Position numbers and translations under genes: made by a program. Of a stretch of 64,000 bases of DNA, positions 17,700-26,625 are shown in pieces. This DNA comes from an uncultured Kiritimatiellota bacterium. Lineage in GTDB: Bacteria > Verrucomicrobiota > Kiritimatiellia > RFP12 > UBA1067. The stretch covers positions 7,124 to 71,123 of the forward strand of contig CAKULV010000008.1 in the NCBI GenBank assembly GCA_934667425.1, in the 5' to 3' direction. The stretch's first letter is position 1. Each line of letters starts with the position of its first letter. The notes under the pieces were generated by a model. It was not told where the DNA came from. It made no database searches and saw only the letters and a program-made list of their open reading frames with translations.

Positions 17700-19754
17700 A
17701 TGTCTGAAGGCGCATTTTTCCAGGATTTGGCGGTACTGATGGCGGCATCGGGGCTTGTGGCCGTTATATTCCAGAGGCTCAAATGGCCGAAGGTGATAGG
17801 CTATCTGCTTGCGGGCATCCTCATGAGCCGCCACACCTGGGGCGGCAGCTTTCTTTCGGAGGGGAGTTCCATACCGACGATCGGGCAGCTGGGCATCGTC
17901 TTCCTCATGCTTACGCTTGGCCTTGAGTTCTCCGCCGGCGCCCTTAAGAAGGTGAAGGGGGTTTCGGGTCCGATGGCGCTCGTCGATTCCGTGGTCATGA
18001 TATGGATAGGCTATACCGTGGGCAGGCGCATCTTCGGCTGGGATTCCGTGCCGTCGCTGTTCCTTGGCGCGGCGATATGCGACTCGGCTACCACATTGCT
18101 CGCGAAGACGATAGACGAGATGAAGTGGTCTAAGCGCCCGTTCGTGAAATACGTGATATCCACGTCGATCCTCGAGGACGTGCTGTGCGTTGGCGTAATC
18201 GCGCTTGTTACTGGCGTGGCGAACGGCCGTGGCCTTTCCCTCGGGGCGGTAGGGCTGTCGCTCGGCTCCCTCATGGTGTTCTTCGTGTGCACCGTCGCAA
18301 TCGGGTTCGTGCTTGTGCCGCGCCTGCTCAATGCCGTAGCGAAGGACGGGGACGACGAGACCCTCCTCCTCACGCTGCTCGGATGCTGCTTCCTGGTGTC
18401 GTGGATCGCGTACAAGCTGAACTTCTCCCTTGCGCTCGGCGCGTTCCTGATGGGTGTGCTCGGCTCCTCGTCCGTGGCCCGCAACCGCCTGCTCGACCTG
18501 GCCGCGCCGCTGAGGGGCATGTTCGCAGCCGTGTTCTTCGTCTCGATCGGCTGCCTTGTGAACCCTGCCGTATGCCTGCAGAACGTCGGGACGATCATAT
18601 TCCTTTCCGCCGTAGTCATCATTGGCAAGGGGGTCAACTGCTTTACGATCTCGATCCTCACCGGGCAGTCGGTGAAGATGTCGGTGCAGACCGCGTTCAG
18701 CCTTGCGCAGATAGGCGAGTTCGCCTACATGGTCGCCCTGCTGTACATGACGGTCACCGGGGACGCGACGAGCCCCATGTACCAGATCGTGGTCGGCGTC
18801 TCGCTGCTCACCACGTGCCTCAACCCGTTCATGATCCGCCTGTCCGACCCTGTCGGCGATTGGGCGGAGCGCCGCGTTCCGGATCGTGTCAAGGGGTGGC
18901 TGAGGCAGTACAACGTGTGGCTCGACCGCCTCCGCGCGGCGTCCGTTCCCGACGAGATATCCTCCCGCATTCGCAAGAGCCTGGTGATGCTCGCCGTTTA
19001 CTGGGTGCTCATATTCGCGTTCGCGGTGATCGCGAGCATGCTCGACAGGTACGACTGGTCGCGCTTCTCCGAGTTCTTCGACCAGCACAAGCGGGCCTTC
19101 TTCAGCCTTGCGGCGAACATCGCGTTCCTGGCCCTGCTCAAGCCGATATGGACTGCGGGGCGGCACCTTGGCGACGACGTGGGCACCCAGCTCCTCTCGG
19201 CCTCCAGGAAATCAGGCGGCGAGGCCTGGCTCACGGCAATCCGGCGCACGGCGAGAAGCTTCACGATGCTCGGCGTATCGGCGATTACAGTCGGCGAAAT
19301 ACTGATGCTCGACGTGAACCTGATGCCGGCGGAAACCTCGGTGCGCATCGGCATAGCGGTGACGCTCGCGATCGCGGTCCCGCTTGCCGTACGCTACATA
19401 TGGCCGGCAATGAACTCCGCCGGCGCGCAGTTCACCGCCGCGCTTGAGGCGGAGGCCCGCATGGCAGAAACGCCAGAGATGCTCGTTTTCTCCATGCCGG
19501 GGGAGCGGTACCTGAAGATGGTGCTGCCGAAGTATTCGCCCGCAATCGGCCTTTCGATCAAGTCTCTTGACATCCGCGCCAAGACGGGGGCGAGCGTGGT
19601 CGTGGTGTCGAGGGGCGACGAGCGCGTGGAGAACCCGGGCGCAGACTGGGTGTTTTCCTCAAACGACATGATAGAGGCGATAGGGGCGCCGGAGCAGCTT
19701 GCGTCGCTGCGCGCCCTCCTCGGCATCGAGAATGGCGCGGGGAGCGCAAGGTGA
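17700..19754 (+). CDS. CPA2-family cation:proton antiporter with C-terminal RCK_C-like domain
   Basis: A 684-aa protein. Residues about 1-390 form the 12-helix KefB-type antiporter core (PKVIGYLLAGILMSRHTWGG near residue 30, AQIGEFAYMVA near 340). Further membrane segments lie at about 425-450, 480-500 and 530-580. The final 90 residues resemble a TrkA-C/RCK_C domain, with no TrkA-N nucleotide-binding domain before it, so gating would not be through bound NAD. CPA2 proteins exchange K+ or Na+ for protons. The start at 17700 follows a GGAAGG site. The stop overlaps the next gene's GTG start (GTGA). Confidence 0.9.
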   Translation: MSEGAFFQDLAVLMAASGLVAVIFQRLKWPKVIGYLLAGILMSRHTWGGSFLSEGSSIPTIGQLGIVFLMLTLGLEFSAGALKKVKGVSGPMALVDSVVMIWIGYTVGRRIFGWDSVPSLFLGAAICDSATTLLAKTIDEMKWSKRPFVKYVISTSILEDVLCVGVIALVTGVANGRGLSLGAVGLSLGSLMVFFVCTVAIGFVLVPRLLNAVAKDGDDETLLLTLLGCCFLVSWIAYKLNFSLALGAFLMGVLGSSSVARNRLLDLAAPLRGMFAAVFFVSIGCLVNPAVCLQNVGTIIFLSAVVIIGKGVNCFTISILTGQSVKMSVQTAFSLAQIGEFAYMVALLYMTVTGDATSPMYQIVVGVSLLTTCLNPFMIRLSDPVGDWAERRVPDRVKGWLRQYNVWLDRLRAASVPDEISSRIRKSLVMLAVYWVLIFAFAVIASMLDRYDWSRFSEFFDQHKRAFFSLAANIAFLALLKPIWTAGRHLGDDVGTQLLSASRKSGGEAWLTAIRRTARSFTMLGVSAITVGEILMLDVNLMPAETSVRIGIAVTLAIAVPLAVRYIWPAMNSAGAQFTAALEAEARMAETPEMLVFSMPGERYLKMVLPKYSPAIGLSIKSLDIRAKTGASVVVVSRGDERVENPGADWVFSSNDMIEAIGAPEQLASLRALLGIENGAGSAR

Positions 19755-20617
19755 TAGACCTGCACGTGCACAGTTCGGGCAGCGACGGGACGTGTTCGCC
19801 CGCCGAGCTTGCGGAGATGGGACGGGACTTCTACGCGATGGCCCTCACGGACCACGACAACTGCGATGGGGTGGAAGAGTTTATGCGCGTGTGCGGTTCT
19901 GTCCATCGGGATTCCGGGCGGATACGGCTTGCGGGCATCGAGCTCAGCGTTGATCCCGGCGAGGGCTACGGAATCTTCCATCTGCTCGGACTCGGCATGG
20001 ATCCGGAAAACGAGGGCCTCAAGGGGCTCCTCCGCCGCATCCTCGATGGCCGCAACGAGCGCAACGCGAAGATACTGGCGCGTTTCGAGTCGATAGGCAT
20101 ACGCATTCCGGCGGACGAGATTGCCGCCTACGCCCATGGAGATATACTTGCGCGTCCGCATTTCGCGAAATGGCTTGTCGATCACGGGTATTCCGGCGAC
20201 GTGAAGGCAGCGTTCGATGCCTACCTGACCCCATCGTCGCCGCCGGAGACGAAGTGCTACGTGTCTCGCTTCCGCCCGGATCCGAAGGATGCGTTCGACG
20301 CGATCCACGCGGCCGGAGGAGTCGCCATAATGGCGCATCCACGCTATTGGACGAAAGACCCGTCGGCGCTGCGCACCGGGCTTTCCAGACTCAAGGCGGC
20401 GGGGCTTGACGGCATAGAGGCCATCTACCAGGCAAACGAGCCGGGCGAAACCGTAGAGCACGTGCGGGCGGCGAAGGAACTTGGCCTTTGCATGACGGCC
20501 GGGAGCGATTTCCACGGCAGCAACAAGCCGTCCGTCACCCTTGGAATGAATGTTGACGATGAAGTGGCGTTCCTCCGTCCGTTGCTCGAACGCATTGGGT
20601 TCTGGAGGAACGCGTAG
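19751..20617 (+). CDS. PHP-domain phosphoesterase
   Basis: The 288-aa protein starts MIDLHVHSSGSDG, the PHP metal-binding motif with H5 and H7. Later motifs are DHDNCDG (around residue 35), HPRYW and GSDFHG near the C-terminus, which complete the trinuclear metal site. Its size and motif order match the RNase AM/YciV-type 3',5'-nucleoside bisphosphate phosphatases, though other phosphatase activities are possible. It starts with GTG overlapping the antiporter stop, so the two are coupled. The dus-family gene follows five bases later. Confidence 0.9.
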   Translation: MIDLHVHSSGSDGTCSPAELAEMGRDFYAMALTDHDNCDGVEEFMRVCGSVHRDSGRIRLAGIELSVDPGEGYGIFHLLGLGMDPENEGLKGLLRRILDGRNERNAKILARFESIGIRIPADEIAAYAHGDILARPHFAKWLVDHGYSGDVKAAFDAYLTPSSPPETKCYVSRFRPDPKDAFDAIHAAGGVAIMAHPRYWTKDPSALRTGLSRLKAAGLDGIEAIYQANEPGETVEHVRAAKELGLCMTAGSDFHGSNKPSVTLGMNVDDEVAFLRPLLERIGFWRNA

Positions 20618-20621
20618 CCGC

Positions 20622-21497
20622 ATGGCCGGACTTGCGAAAGGGCTTTGGCTCGCCCCGCTCAGGGGCGTTACGGTGCGCACTTTCCGCGCCGTGTTCGGCG
20701 ACGCCATGGCCGAGGCCGGCTTCTCCGGCGCATTCGCGCCGTTCATACCGGCCAACGCAGGCTTCAGGTTCTCACGGAAGCTCTTTGCCGACATCATGCC
20801 GGATGCCGGCGGATCCCGTCTTGAACTTGTCCCCCAGGTGATCGGCAAGGATCCGGCGGCGCTTCGGGATTGGTGCAAGGCGGTAAAGGATCTTGGATAT
20901 GCCCGTGCAGACCTGAATGCGGGATGTCCGTTCCCGATGATCCGCAAGAAGGGGCGTGGCTCTGGTCTCATGCGAACGCCTGATGTCCTGGACAGGATGC
21001 TCGAGGCCGGGTGCGACGAGATGGGGCCGGGCGGGTTCTCCGTCAAGACGCGCCTTGGCGTCGAGCGCACGGACGAGCTTCCTGCCCTGATGCCGATCAT
21101 GAACCGCTATCCGCTCGCGGCCATCACTATCCATGCTCGGACCGCAAGGCAGATGTACGACGGCGGCGTGGACATTGCCGCATTCAGGGACGCCATGCGC
21201 GTTTCCAGTGTCCCCGTGATATACAACGGAGACGCGGACGTAGGCGACACGCTTGGCGACGGGCTCATGGTAGGCAGGCGTTTCATCATCGGCCTTGCCA
21301 TGCGCACGGACGCCAGGGCGCTCCTTTCGGAATACATTGAGGCGAGCCGACGCGAGCTGTGCGGAGATGCGCCAGTGCTTGGACGCATCAAGGAACTGCT
21401 GTCCTACTGGTGCCGGGATGGGAAGTGGCGCAGCCTGTGGCCGACGGTCAAGATATGCCGCAGCGTGAGCGAGGTGCAATCCGTTCTCAACATGTGA
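20622..21497 (+). CDS. tRNA-dihydrouridine synthase family protein
   Basis: A 291-aa FMN-dependent Dus-family enzyme. It shows the N-terminal LAPLRGVT motif, the catalytic cysteine C102 in DLNAGCPFP, the FSVKTRLG strand, the TIHARTARQMY block with the conserved histidine and the YNGDAD phosphate-binding strand. Dus enzymes reduce uridines in the tRNA D-loop using NADPH. Somewhat short compared with DusB-type members (about 320), so the subtype is uncertain. A GGAGG is 13 bases upstream of the ATG, inside the end of the PHP gene. Confidence 0.9.
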   Translation: MAGLAKGLWLAPLRGVTVRTFRAVFGDAMAEAGFSGAFAPFIPANAGFRFSRKLFADIMPDAGGSRLELVPQVIGKDPAALRDWCKAVKDLGYARADLNAGCPFPMIRKKGRGSGLMRTPDVLDRMLEAGCDEMGPGGFSVKTRLGVERTDELPALMPIMNRYPLAAITIHARTARQMYDGGVDIAAFRDAMRVSSVPVIYNGDADVGDTLGDGLMVGRRFIIGLAMRTDARALLSEYIEASRRELCGDAPVLGRIKELLSYWCRDGKWRSLWPTVKICRSVSEVQSVLNM

Positions 21498-21503
21498 TAT
21501 AAT
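21495..21503 (+). promoter_or_regulatory. Extended -10 promoter for ilvD
   Basis: TGATATAAT overlaps the stop codon of the dus-family gene. The leader to the ilvD start would be about 67 bases. No attenuator-like leader peptide with branched-chain codons was found in it. Confidence 0.5.
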
Positions 21504-21576
21504 CCACCAATCGACGCGAATCCGCATCCATGCCGAAATGATGCGGAGGCGCACATAAAGACAAAAAGGAGCAAAG

Positions 21577-23244
21577 ATGGTTTCCGATCAGGTGAAGAAG
21601 GGCAAGGAACGCGCACCGCACAGGTCGCTTCTGTTTGCCACCGGGATGAAGCGTTCAGACATGAAGAAGCCCTTCATCGGCATATGCAATTCCTACGAGA
21701 GTTTCGTTCCCGGGCACTGCCACCTCAACAAAGTCGGCGAATTCCTGAAGAAGTGCGTGATAGAGGCCGGCGGCGTACCGATGGAGTTCAACACGATAGC
21801 AGTCTGCGACGGGATCGCGATGGCCCATCAGGGCATGAAGTATTCGCTTCCGAGCCGTGAGCTGATAGCGGATAGCGTGGAGACGGTAGCCCGTGCGCAT
21901 TGCTTCGACGCGATGATCTGCGTGCCCAACTGCGACAAGATCGTCCCGGGGATGCTGCTTGGCGCACTCCGCGTGAACATCCCCACGATATTCGCGTCCG
22001 GCGGCCCGATGGCCCCCGGCCACAACCCGCTCACCGGGGCGGATTCCGACCTCAATACGGTGTTCGAGGGCGTAGGCGCGGAGAATGCGGGAAAGATATC
22101 GGCTAAAGACCTTGAGAGGATCGAGGAGACTTCATGCCCCGGCTGCGGATCGTGCTCCGGCATGTTCACGGCCAACTCCATGAACTGCCTCTACGAGGCG
22201 CTTGGCATAGCGCTGCCGGGCAACGGCACGATCCTTGCGGTCGATCCGAAGCGGCAGGATCTGTATCGCCTCGCCGCGAAGCGCATCGTGCAGATGGCGA
22301 AGAAGGGCGGCCCGAAGCCCCGCGACCTCGTGACGGCGGAATCGCTGGACAACGCCATTACGCTCGACATGGCGATGGGCGGCTCCACGAACACCGTCCT
22401 GCACACGCTTGCGATAGCGCGGGAGGCCGGGGTGGACTTCACGCTTGAGCGCATGAACGAGCTTTCGGCCCGCACCCCGTACATATGCAAGCTTGCTCCG
22501 AGCGGACACTACCATGTCGCAGACCTTGATCGTGCGGGCGGCATAATGGCGATTCTGAAGCGATTGCCGTCCAAGCTGCTGCACCTCGGATGCCAGACGG
22601 TGGGAGGCAAGACCATCGGGCAGTTCGTCAAGGCGGCGAAGATCGGCGACGATGACGTAATCCGCAAGCTGGACAACGCATATTCGCAAGACGGCGGACT
22701 CGCCGTGCTGTGGGGGAACCTGGCCACGCGAGGGGCGGTAGTGAAGAAGGGCGGCGTCGCGCCGTCCATGATGAGCTTCACCGGCAAGGCGATATGCTTC
22801 GACTCCCAGGAAGAGGCGTGTGAAGGCATACTTGGCGGCAAGGTGAAGCCGGGCCATGTGGTGGTGATACGGTATGAGGGGCCGAAGGGCGGGCCGGGGA
22901 TGCAGGAGATGCTGGCGCCTACGAGCTACATAATCGGCGCAGGCCTCGGCGAATCCGTGGCGCTCATCACGGATGGCAGGTTCTCCGGCGCCACGCATGG
23001 CGCGTGCGTGGGGCACGTCTCGCCGGAGGCGGCGGAGGGCGGCCTCATCGGGCTGCTCAAGGATGGCGACCGGATCACCATCGACATACCGAACCGCGCC
23101 ATATGCGCCAAGCTGTCGAAGTCAGAGATCGCAAGCCGCGCAAAGAAGGCGAAGAAGTGGACGCCTCGCATAAGGGGCGGATGGCTTGAACGCTACGCGC
23201 AGTTTGTCGGCAACGCCTCGACAGGGGCATCGCTGAAACCTTAA
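21577..23244 (+). CDS. ilvD: Dihydroxy-acid dehydratase
   Basis: The 555-aa protein is IlvD. It has the iron-sulfur ligands (C119 in PNCDKIVPGM and C187-X2-C190-X2-C193 in CPGCGSCSG), the FTANSMN block and the C-terminal GRFSGATHG motif. It dehydrates 2,3-dihydroxy-isovalerate and its ethyl analogue, the third step of valine and isoleucine synthesis. AAAAGGAG at 21567-21574 sets the start. No other ilv or leu gene is adjacent, and the gene has its own promoter. Confidence 0.97.
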   Translation: MVSDQVKKGKERAPHRSLLFATGMKRSDMKKPFIGICNSYESFVPGHCHLNKVGEFLKKCVIEAGGVPMEFNTIAVCDGIAMAHQGMKYSLPSRELIADSVETVARAHCFDAMICVPNCDKIVPGMLLGALRVNIPTIFASGGPMAPGHNPLTGADSDLNTVFEGVGAENAGKISAKDLERIEETSCPGCGSCSGMFTANSMNCLYEALGIALPGNGTILAVDPKRQDLYRLAAKRIVQMAKKGGPKPRDLVTAESLDNAITLDMAMGGSTNTVLHTLAIAREAGVDFTLERMNELSARTPYICKLAPSGHYHVADLDRAGGIMAILKRLPSKLLHLGCQTVGGKTIGQFVKAAKIGDDDVIRKLDNAYSQDGGLAVLWGNLATRGAVVKKGGVAPSMMSFTGKAICFDSQEEACEGILGGKVKPGHVVVIRYEGPKGGPGMQEMLAPTSYIIGAGLGESVALITDGRFSGATHGACVGHVSPEAAEGGLIGLLKDGDRITIDIPNRAICAKLSKSEIASRAKKAKKWTPRIRGGWLERYAQFVGNASTGASLKP

Positions 23245-23252
23245 AGAGATTT

Positions 23253-23273
23253 ACGATTTGCGGTTTACGATTT
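23253..23273. repeat. Three-unit heptad repeat
   Basis: ACGATTT, GCGGTTT, ACGATTT follow head to tail in the 86-base gap between ilvD and the rhamnosidase. The 13-mer CGATTTGCGGTTT at 23254-23266 recurs at 59356-59368, before rhaT. Confidence 0.7.
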
Positions 23274-23330
23274 ATGATGCATTTAGGGATTTGATCATTT
23301 GATGATCTATTATCAACCACACAACTGACT

Positions 23331-26267
23331 ATGAAAACAATAACGATCCATATCGCAGCCGCCATGTGCGCCGCCGCAGTGGTTTCGGGATGCAGCCTGA
23401 AACCAACGGCCGATGCAGCTGCGTCTACCGTTGAATTGCGGGTAAACCATCTCGCGTATCCGGCTAACGTCTCGTCAAGGCCGACGTTCTCGTGGAAGAT
23501 GTCAAGTGCGCGGAATGGCGCGAGGCAGACCGCCTACAGGATTGCGGTGCGCGAGGACGCGCCCGACGGAGCCACCGTGTGGGAGTCCGGGATCGTCAAG
23601 TCCGGCGAATCCGTAGGCATAAGGTATGCCGGCGCGGCGCTGAAGAGCGCCCGCCGCTATTTCTGGAAGGTTGGCGTCTGCGACGAGAAGGGCGCGTGGC
23701 TTTCGCCTGTGGAGGGTTTCTTCGAGACGGGGCTTCTCTCCGCAGACGACTGGGACGGGTCCGTCTGGATATCGGCGGCGGATTCAAGGGTCAAGAAGAC
23801 CTCATCCAAACTTCGCGACGACGGCATGCCGGCCTACGATGGCAAGGACGGGCATGAGGCAGAGCCGGGGACGTCCTGCTTCGTCAAGGGCATCGCTAAC
23901 GGCAAGGCCGTCAAGGAGGCGTACTGGACTGTCACGGGCCTTGGCGTTTTCGAGGCGTACGTGAACGGAAAGCCCGTATCGCGGAAATGCGGGCGCACGG
24001 GGAAGATGACCCGCGATTTCCTGAAGCCGGGGTTCACGCACGCGCTCAAGACCAGGCACTCGTTCACCTATGACGTGACGCATCTCATGAAGACCGGCGC
24101 ATCTGATTCCAACGTGTTTGCGGCACAGGTGTCGGCAGGATGGTGGCGCGACCGGATCGTGAGCTTCGTCGGCAGGAAGAGCGCATTCCGCGCACAGTTG
24201 ATCTTGCGGTATGCGGACGGCACGGAAAGGCGCGTGGGGACGGACGCCACATGGCTTTCCGCCGTGTCAGGATCCGTGAAGAGCGCGGCGATATTCGATG
24301 GGGAGGACTACGATGCCCGCATCGGTAACGCCTGGATGGCGGAGGCCGCCCCAAGTGGATTCAAGGCGTCCGAGCCGAACGGCGAATTCAAGGGCAACAT
24401 ATTCCCGATGGAGGGTGCGCCGGTCAGGCTTCGATGCGACCTTGCGCTTTCTCCCTCCGAAATGTATGTTTGGAAGGGCGTGGATGGAGTTAAGCCGAAT
24501 GAGTTCGGAACGGTTCGGAAACTGAGGACGTACCGCGACGGCGACGTGATCGAGCTGGATGCCGGCGAGACGCTGGTCGTCGATTTCGCGCAGAATGCGG
24601 CGGCGGTTCCGTCATTCGAGTTCTCTGCGGCTGCGGGGACTGTGCTGAAGATGCTTCCGGCGGAGATGCTGAACGACGGCAATGGCGCGAAGAGCAGGGG
24701 CAACGACGGGCCTGAGGGTTCGATCTACTTCACGAACTACCGCCGCGCCAAGACGACCCTGAATTACACGTTCGCCGGGACCGGCGTGGAGAAATACCAT
24801 CCGGAGTTCACGTTCTTCGGCTATCGCTACGCCTCGATGACTGCAACCGGCAAGGTCAGGATATCCAAGATGCGCTCGATTCCGGTAACGTCGATCCTGA
24901 AGAGCACCGAGACGGGCCGCCTCTCCACGGGCGTTGCGGACGTGAACAGGCTCGTCTCCAACATCCTCTGGGGCCAATACTCCAACTACCTTTCGGTGCC
25001 GACGGACTGTCCACAGCGCAACGAGCGTCTGGGATGGACGGCGGACACGCAGGTGTTTGCGCAGGCCGGATCGTTCAACGCCGACACGTATGGCTTCCTC
25101 GTGAAGTGGATGCGCGACATGCGCGACACGCAGTATCCGGACGGATCGTACACGGGCGTCGCGCCTTCCGCACAGTATGGGCAGATAGTCCACCAGCTTG
25201 GCTGGGCGGATGCCGGCATAATCGTGCCGTACGCAATGTGGCGGCAGTTCGGCGACGCGCAGATCATCGACGAGAACTGGGAGTCGATGAAGAGGTTCAT
25301 GGCCCTTCTCGACGCCATGAAGTACACCTCGGAGCAGTCGATGGCGCACCAGTGGGCCGACTGGCTCAGCTATGAGGCGATGGAGACGAACTCCGGCCGC
25401 GCCTACACCAAGGATGCAAACGGCAAACGTCAGGTAAGCGACGAGGCAAAGCAGTACTGGCAATACCTCGGCGGCTGCTATTGGCTGTGGGATTCACGGA
25501 TGATGGCCGAGATGGCGAAAGCGACCGGAAGAGAGGCGGACGCCGGGTACTTCGATGCAATGGCAGGCCGTGCGCTCGAGTATGTGCGTGAAAAGTTCGT
25601 CGCGCAGGACGGCATGCTCCTGCCCCTCTTCCGGGAAATGCAGACGCCCGCGCTGTTCGCGCTCAAGCTGGGCCTGCTTGAGAAGCCACAGGCGATCGCG
25701 GCGACGAAAGCCTCTCTCCTTGAGAACTTCAAGGCTCATGGCGATTGCCTCCAGACGGGCTTTCTTGGAACGTCGATCCTGATGGACACGCTTACCTACG
25801 ATGTCGGTGCGCCGGAGATGGCGTATACGCTGCTCCTCCAGCACAAGAACCCCTCGTGGCTCTATTCCGTGGATCAGGGGGCGACGACAATCTGGGAACG
25901 CTGGAATTCGTACGTGAAGGCGACGGGATTCGGCCCTTCCGGCATGAACTCCTTCAACCACTACGCCTATGGGGCTGTGCTTTCCTGGATGTACGGCACG
26001 ATGGCAGGCATCCGCGCCGGTGATTGCGGCGGATACAGGCACTTCATCCTTGCCCCGATCCCGGATCGCCGTGTCGGGAAGGTCGATGCCGAGTTCAATT
26101 CGCCGTACGGCAAGATCCGTTCCGCATGGGCCTATGCCGGGAACGGCGGATGTTCCTGGACGTTCACCATCCCGGCGAACACCACAGCCACGGTCAGGCT
26201 TCCGAACGGGAAGACTGAGGAGCTTGCCGCCGGCACGTACACCCGTACGCTTGTGTCCGCAAAGTGA
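23331..26267 (+). CDS. GH78 alpha-L-rhamnosidase lipoprotein
   Basis: A 978-aa exported enzyme. A signal peptide ends in a lipobox (VSGC, lipid-bearing C21). Beta-rich N-terminal domains of the Bac_rhamnosid_N type follow, then the (alpha/alpha)6 catalytic domain from about residue 520, with DCPQRNERLGW (D559 and E565, the general-acid region) and WERWNSY further on. A C-terminal beta sandwich ends the protein. The family removes terminal alpha-L-rhamnose from pectin, glycosides or bacterial polysaccharides. Lipid anchoring suggests action at the cell surface or in the periplasm. RhaT and KduD are in the same window at 58.6-60.5 kb, which fits rhamnose/uronate use. Confidence 0.93.
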   Translation: MKTITIHIAAAMCAAAVVSGCSLKPTADAAASTVELRVNHLAYPANVSSRPTFSWKMSSARNGARQTAYRIAVREDAPDGATVWESGIVKSGESVGIRYAGAALKSARRYFWKVGVCDEKGAWLSPVEGFFETGLLSADDWDGSVWISAADSRVKKTSSKLRDDGMPAYDGKDGHEAEPGTSCFVKGIANGKAVKEAYWTVTGLGVFEAYVNGKPVSRKCGRTGKMTRDFLKPGFTHALKTRHSFTYDVTHLMKTGASDSNVFAAQVSAGWWRDRIVSFVGRKSAFRAQLILRYADGTERRVGTDATWLSAVSGSVKSAAIFDGEDYDARIGNAWMAEAAPSGFKASEPNGEFKGNIFPMEGAPVRLRCDLALSPSEMYVWKGVDGVKPNEFGTVRKLRTYRDGDVIELDAGETLVVDFAQNAAAVPSFEFSAAAGTVLKMLPAEMLNDGNGAKSRGNDGPEGSIYFTNYRRAKTTLNYTFAGTGVEKYHPEFTFFGYRYASMTATGKVRISKMRSIPVTSILKSTETGRLSTGVADVNRLVSNILWGQYSNYLSVPTDCPQRNERLGWTADTQVFAQAGSFNADTYGFLVKWMRDMRDTQYPDGSYTGVAPSAQYGQIVHQLGWADAGIIVPYAMWRQFGDAQIIDENWESMKRFMALLDAMKYTSEQSMAHQWADWLSYEAMETNSGRAYTKDANGKRQVSDEAKQYWQYLGGCYWLWDSRMMAEMAKATGREADAGYFDAMAGRALEYVREKFVAQDGMLLPLFREMQTPALFALKLGLLEKPQAIAATKASLLENFKAHGDCLQTGFLGTSILMDTLTYDVGAPEMAYTLLLQHKNPSWLYSVDQGATTIWERWNSYVKATGFGPSGMNSFNHYAYGAVLSWMYGTMAGIRAGDCGGYRHFILAPIPDRRVGKVDAEFNSPYGKIRSAWAYAGNGGCSWTFTIPANTTATVRLPNGKTEELAAGTYTRTLVSAK

Positions 26268-26312
26268 ACGGGCTGAAGCAATTTGACAACAACAAAACAA
26301 GGAGACATCAAG

Positions 26313-26618
26313 ATGGAAATAGAGATGATGGGAGACGTCAGGCTTGAGAAGCTCATTGGCAAGGAGCAGATGGCTGACAAGCTTGGCCTGTACGCGCGTG
26401 TGGTTGTGCCGCCGAAGAGCGCGGTGCCGTACCACCAGCACGTCGGCAACGGCGAGGTGTACTACTTCCTCACGGGCGAGGGCGAGTACAGCGACAACGG
26501 CGTTGTGCGCACCGTAAAGCCCGGCGACGTCACGTGGACGCCTGACGGGTCGTCGCATGGCGTCGAAAACAAGGGCGATGTCGATCTCACGTTCATGGCC
26601 CTCATAATCAACAAGTGA
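26313..26618 (+). CDS. Small cupin-domain protein
   Basis: A 101-aa single-domain cupin. The metal-binding motif is visible as PYHQHVGNGEVYYFLTGEGE, with a second-half motif around SSHGVENKG. AAGGAG at 26299-26304, 8 bases before the ATG at 26313, sets the start; an in-frame TTG at 26283 is less likely. Small cupins bind a metal and a sugar or act as isomerases or sensors; no specific role can be assigned. It lies 45 bases after the rhamnosidase and could be co-transcribed with it. Confidence 0.85.
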   Translation: MEIEMMGDVRLEKLIGKEQMADKLGLYARVVVPPKSAVPYHQHVGNGEVYYFLTGEGEYSDNGVVRTVKPGDVTWTPDGSSHGVENKGDVDLTFMALIINK

Positions 26619-26625
26619 GATTACG

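Noticed and set aside
17166..19166. A minus-strand open frame of 666 codons opposite fmt and the antiporter
   Set aside because: Antisense shadow; both plus-strand genes have clear family motifs.
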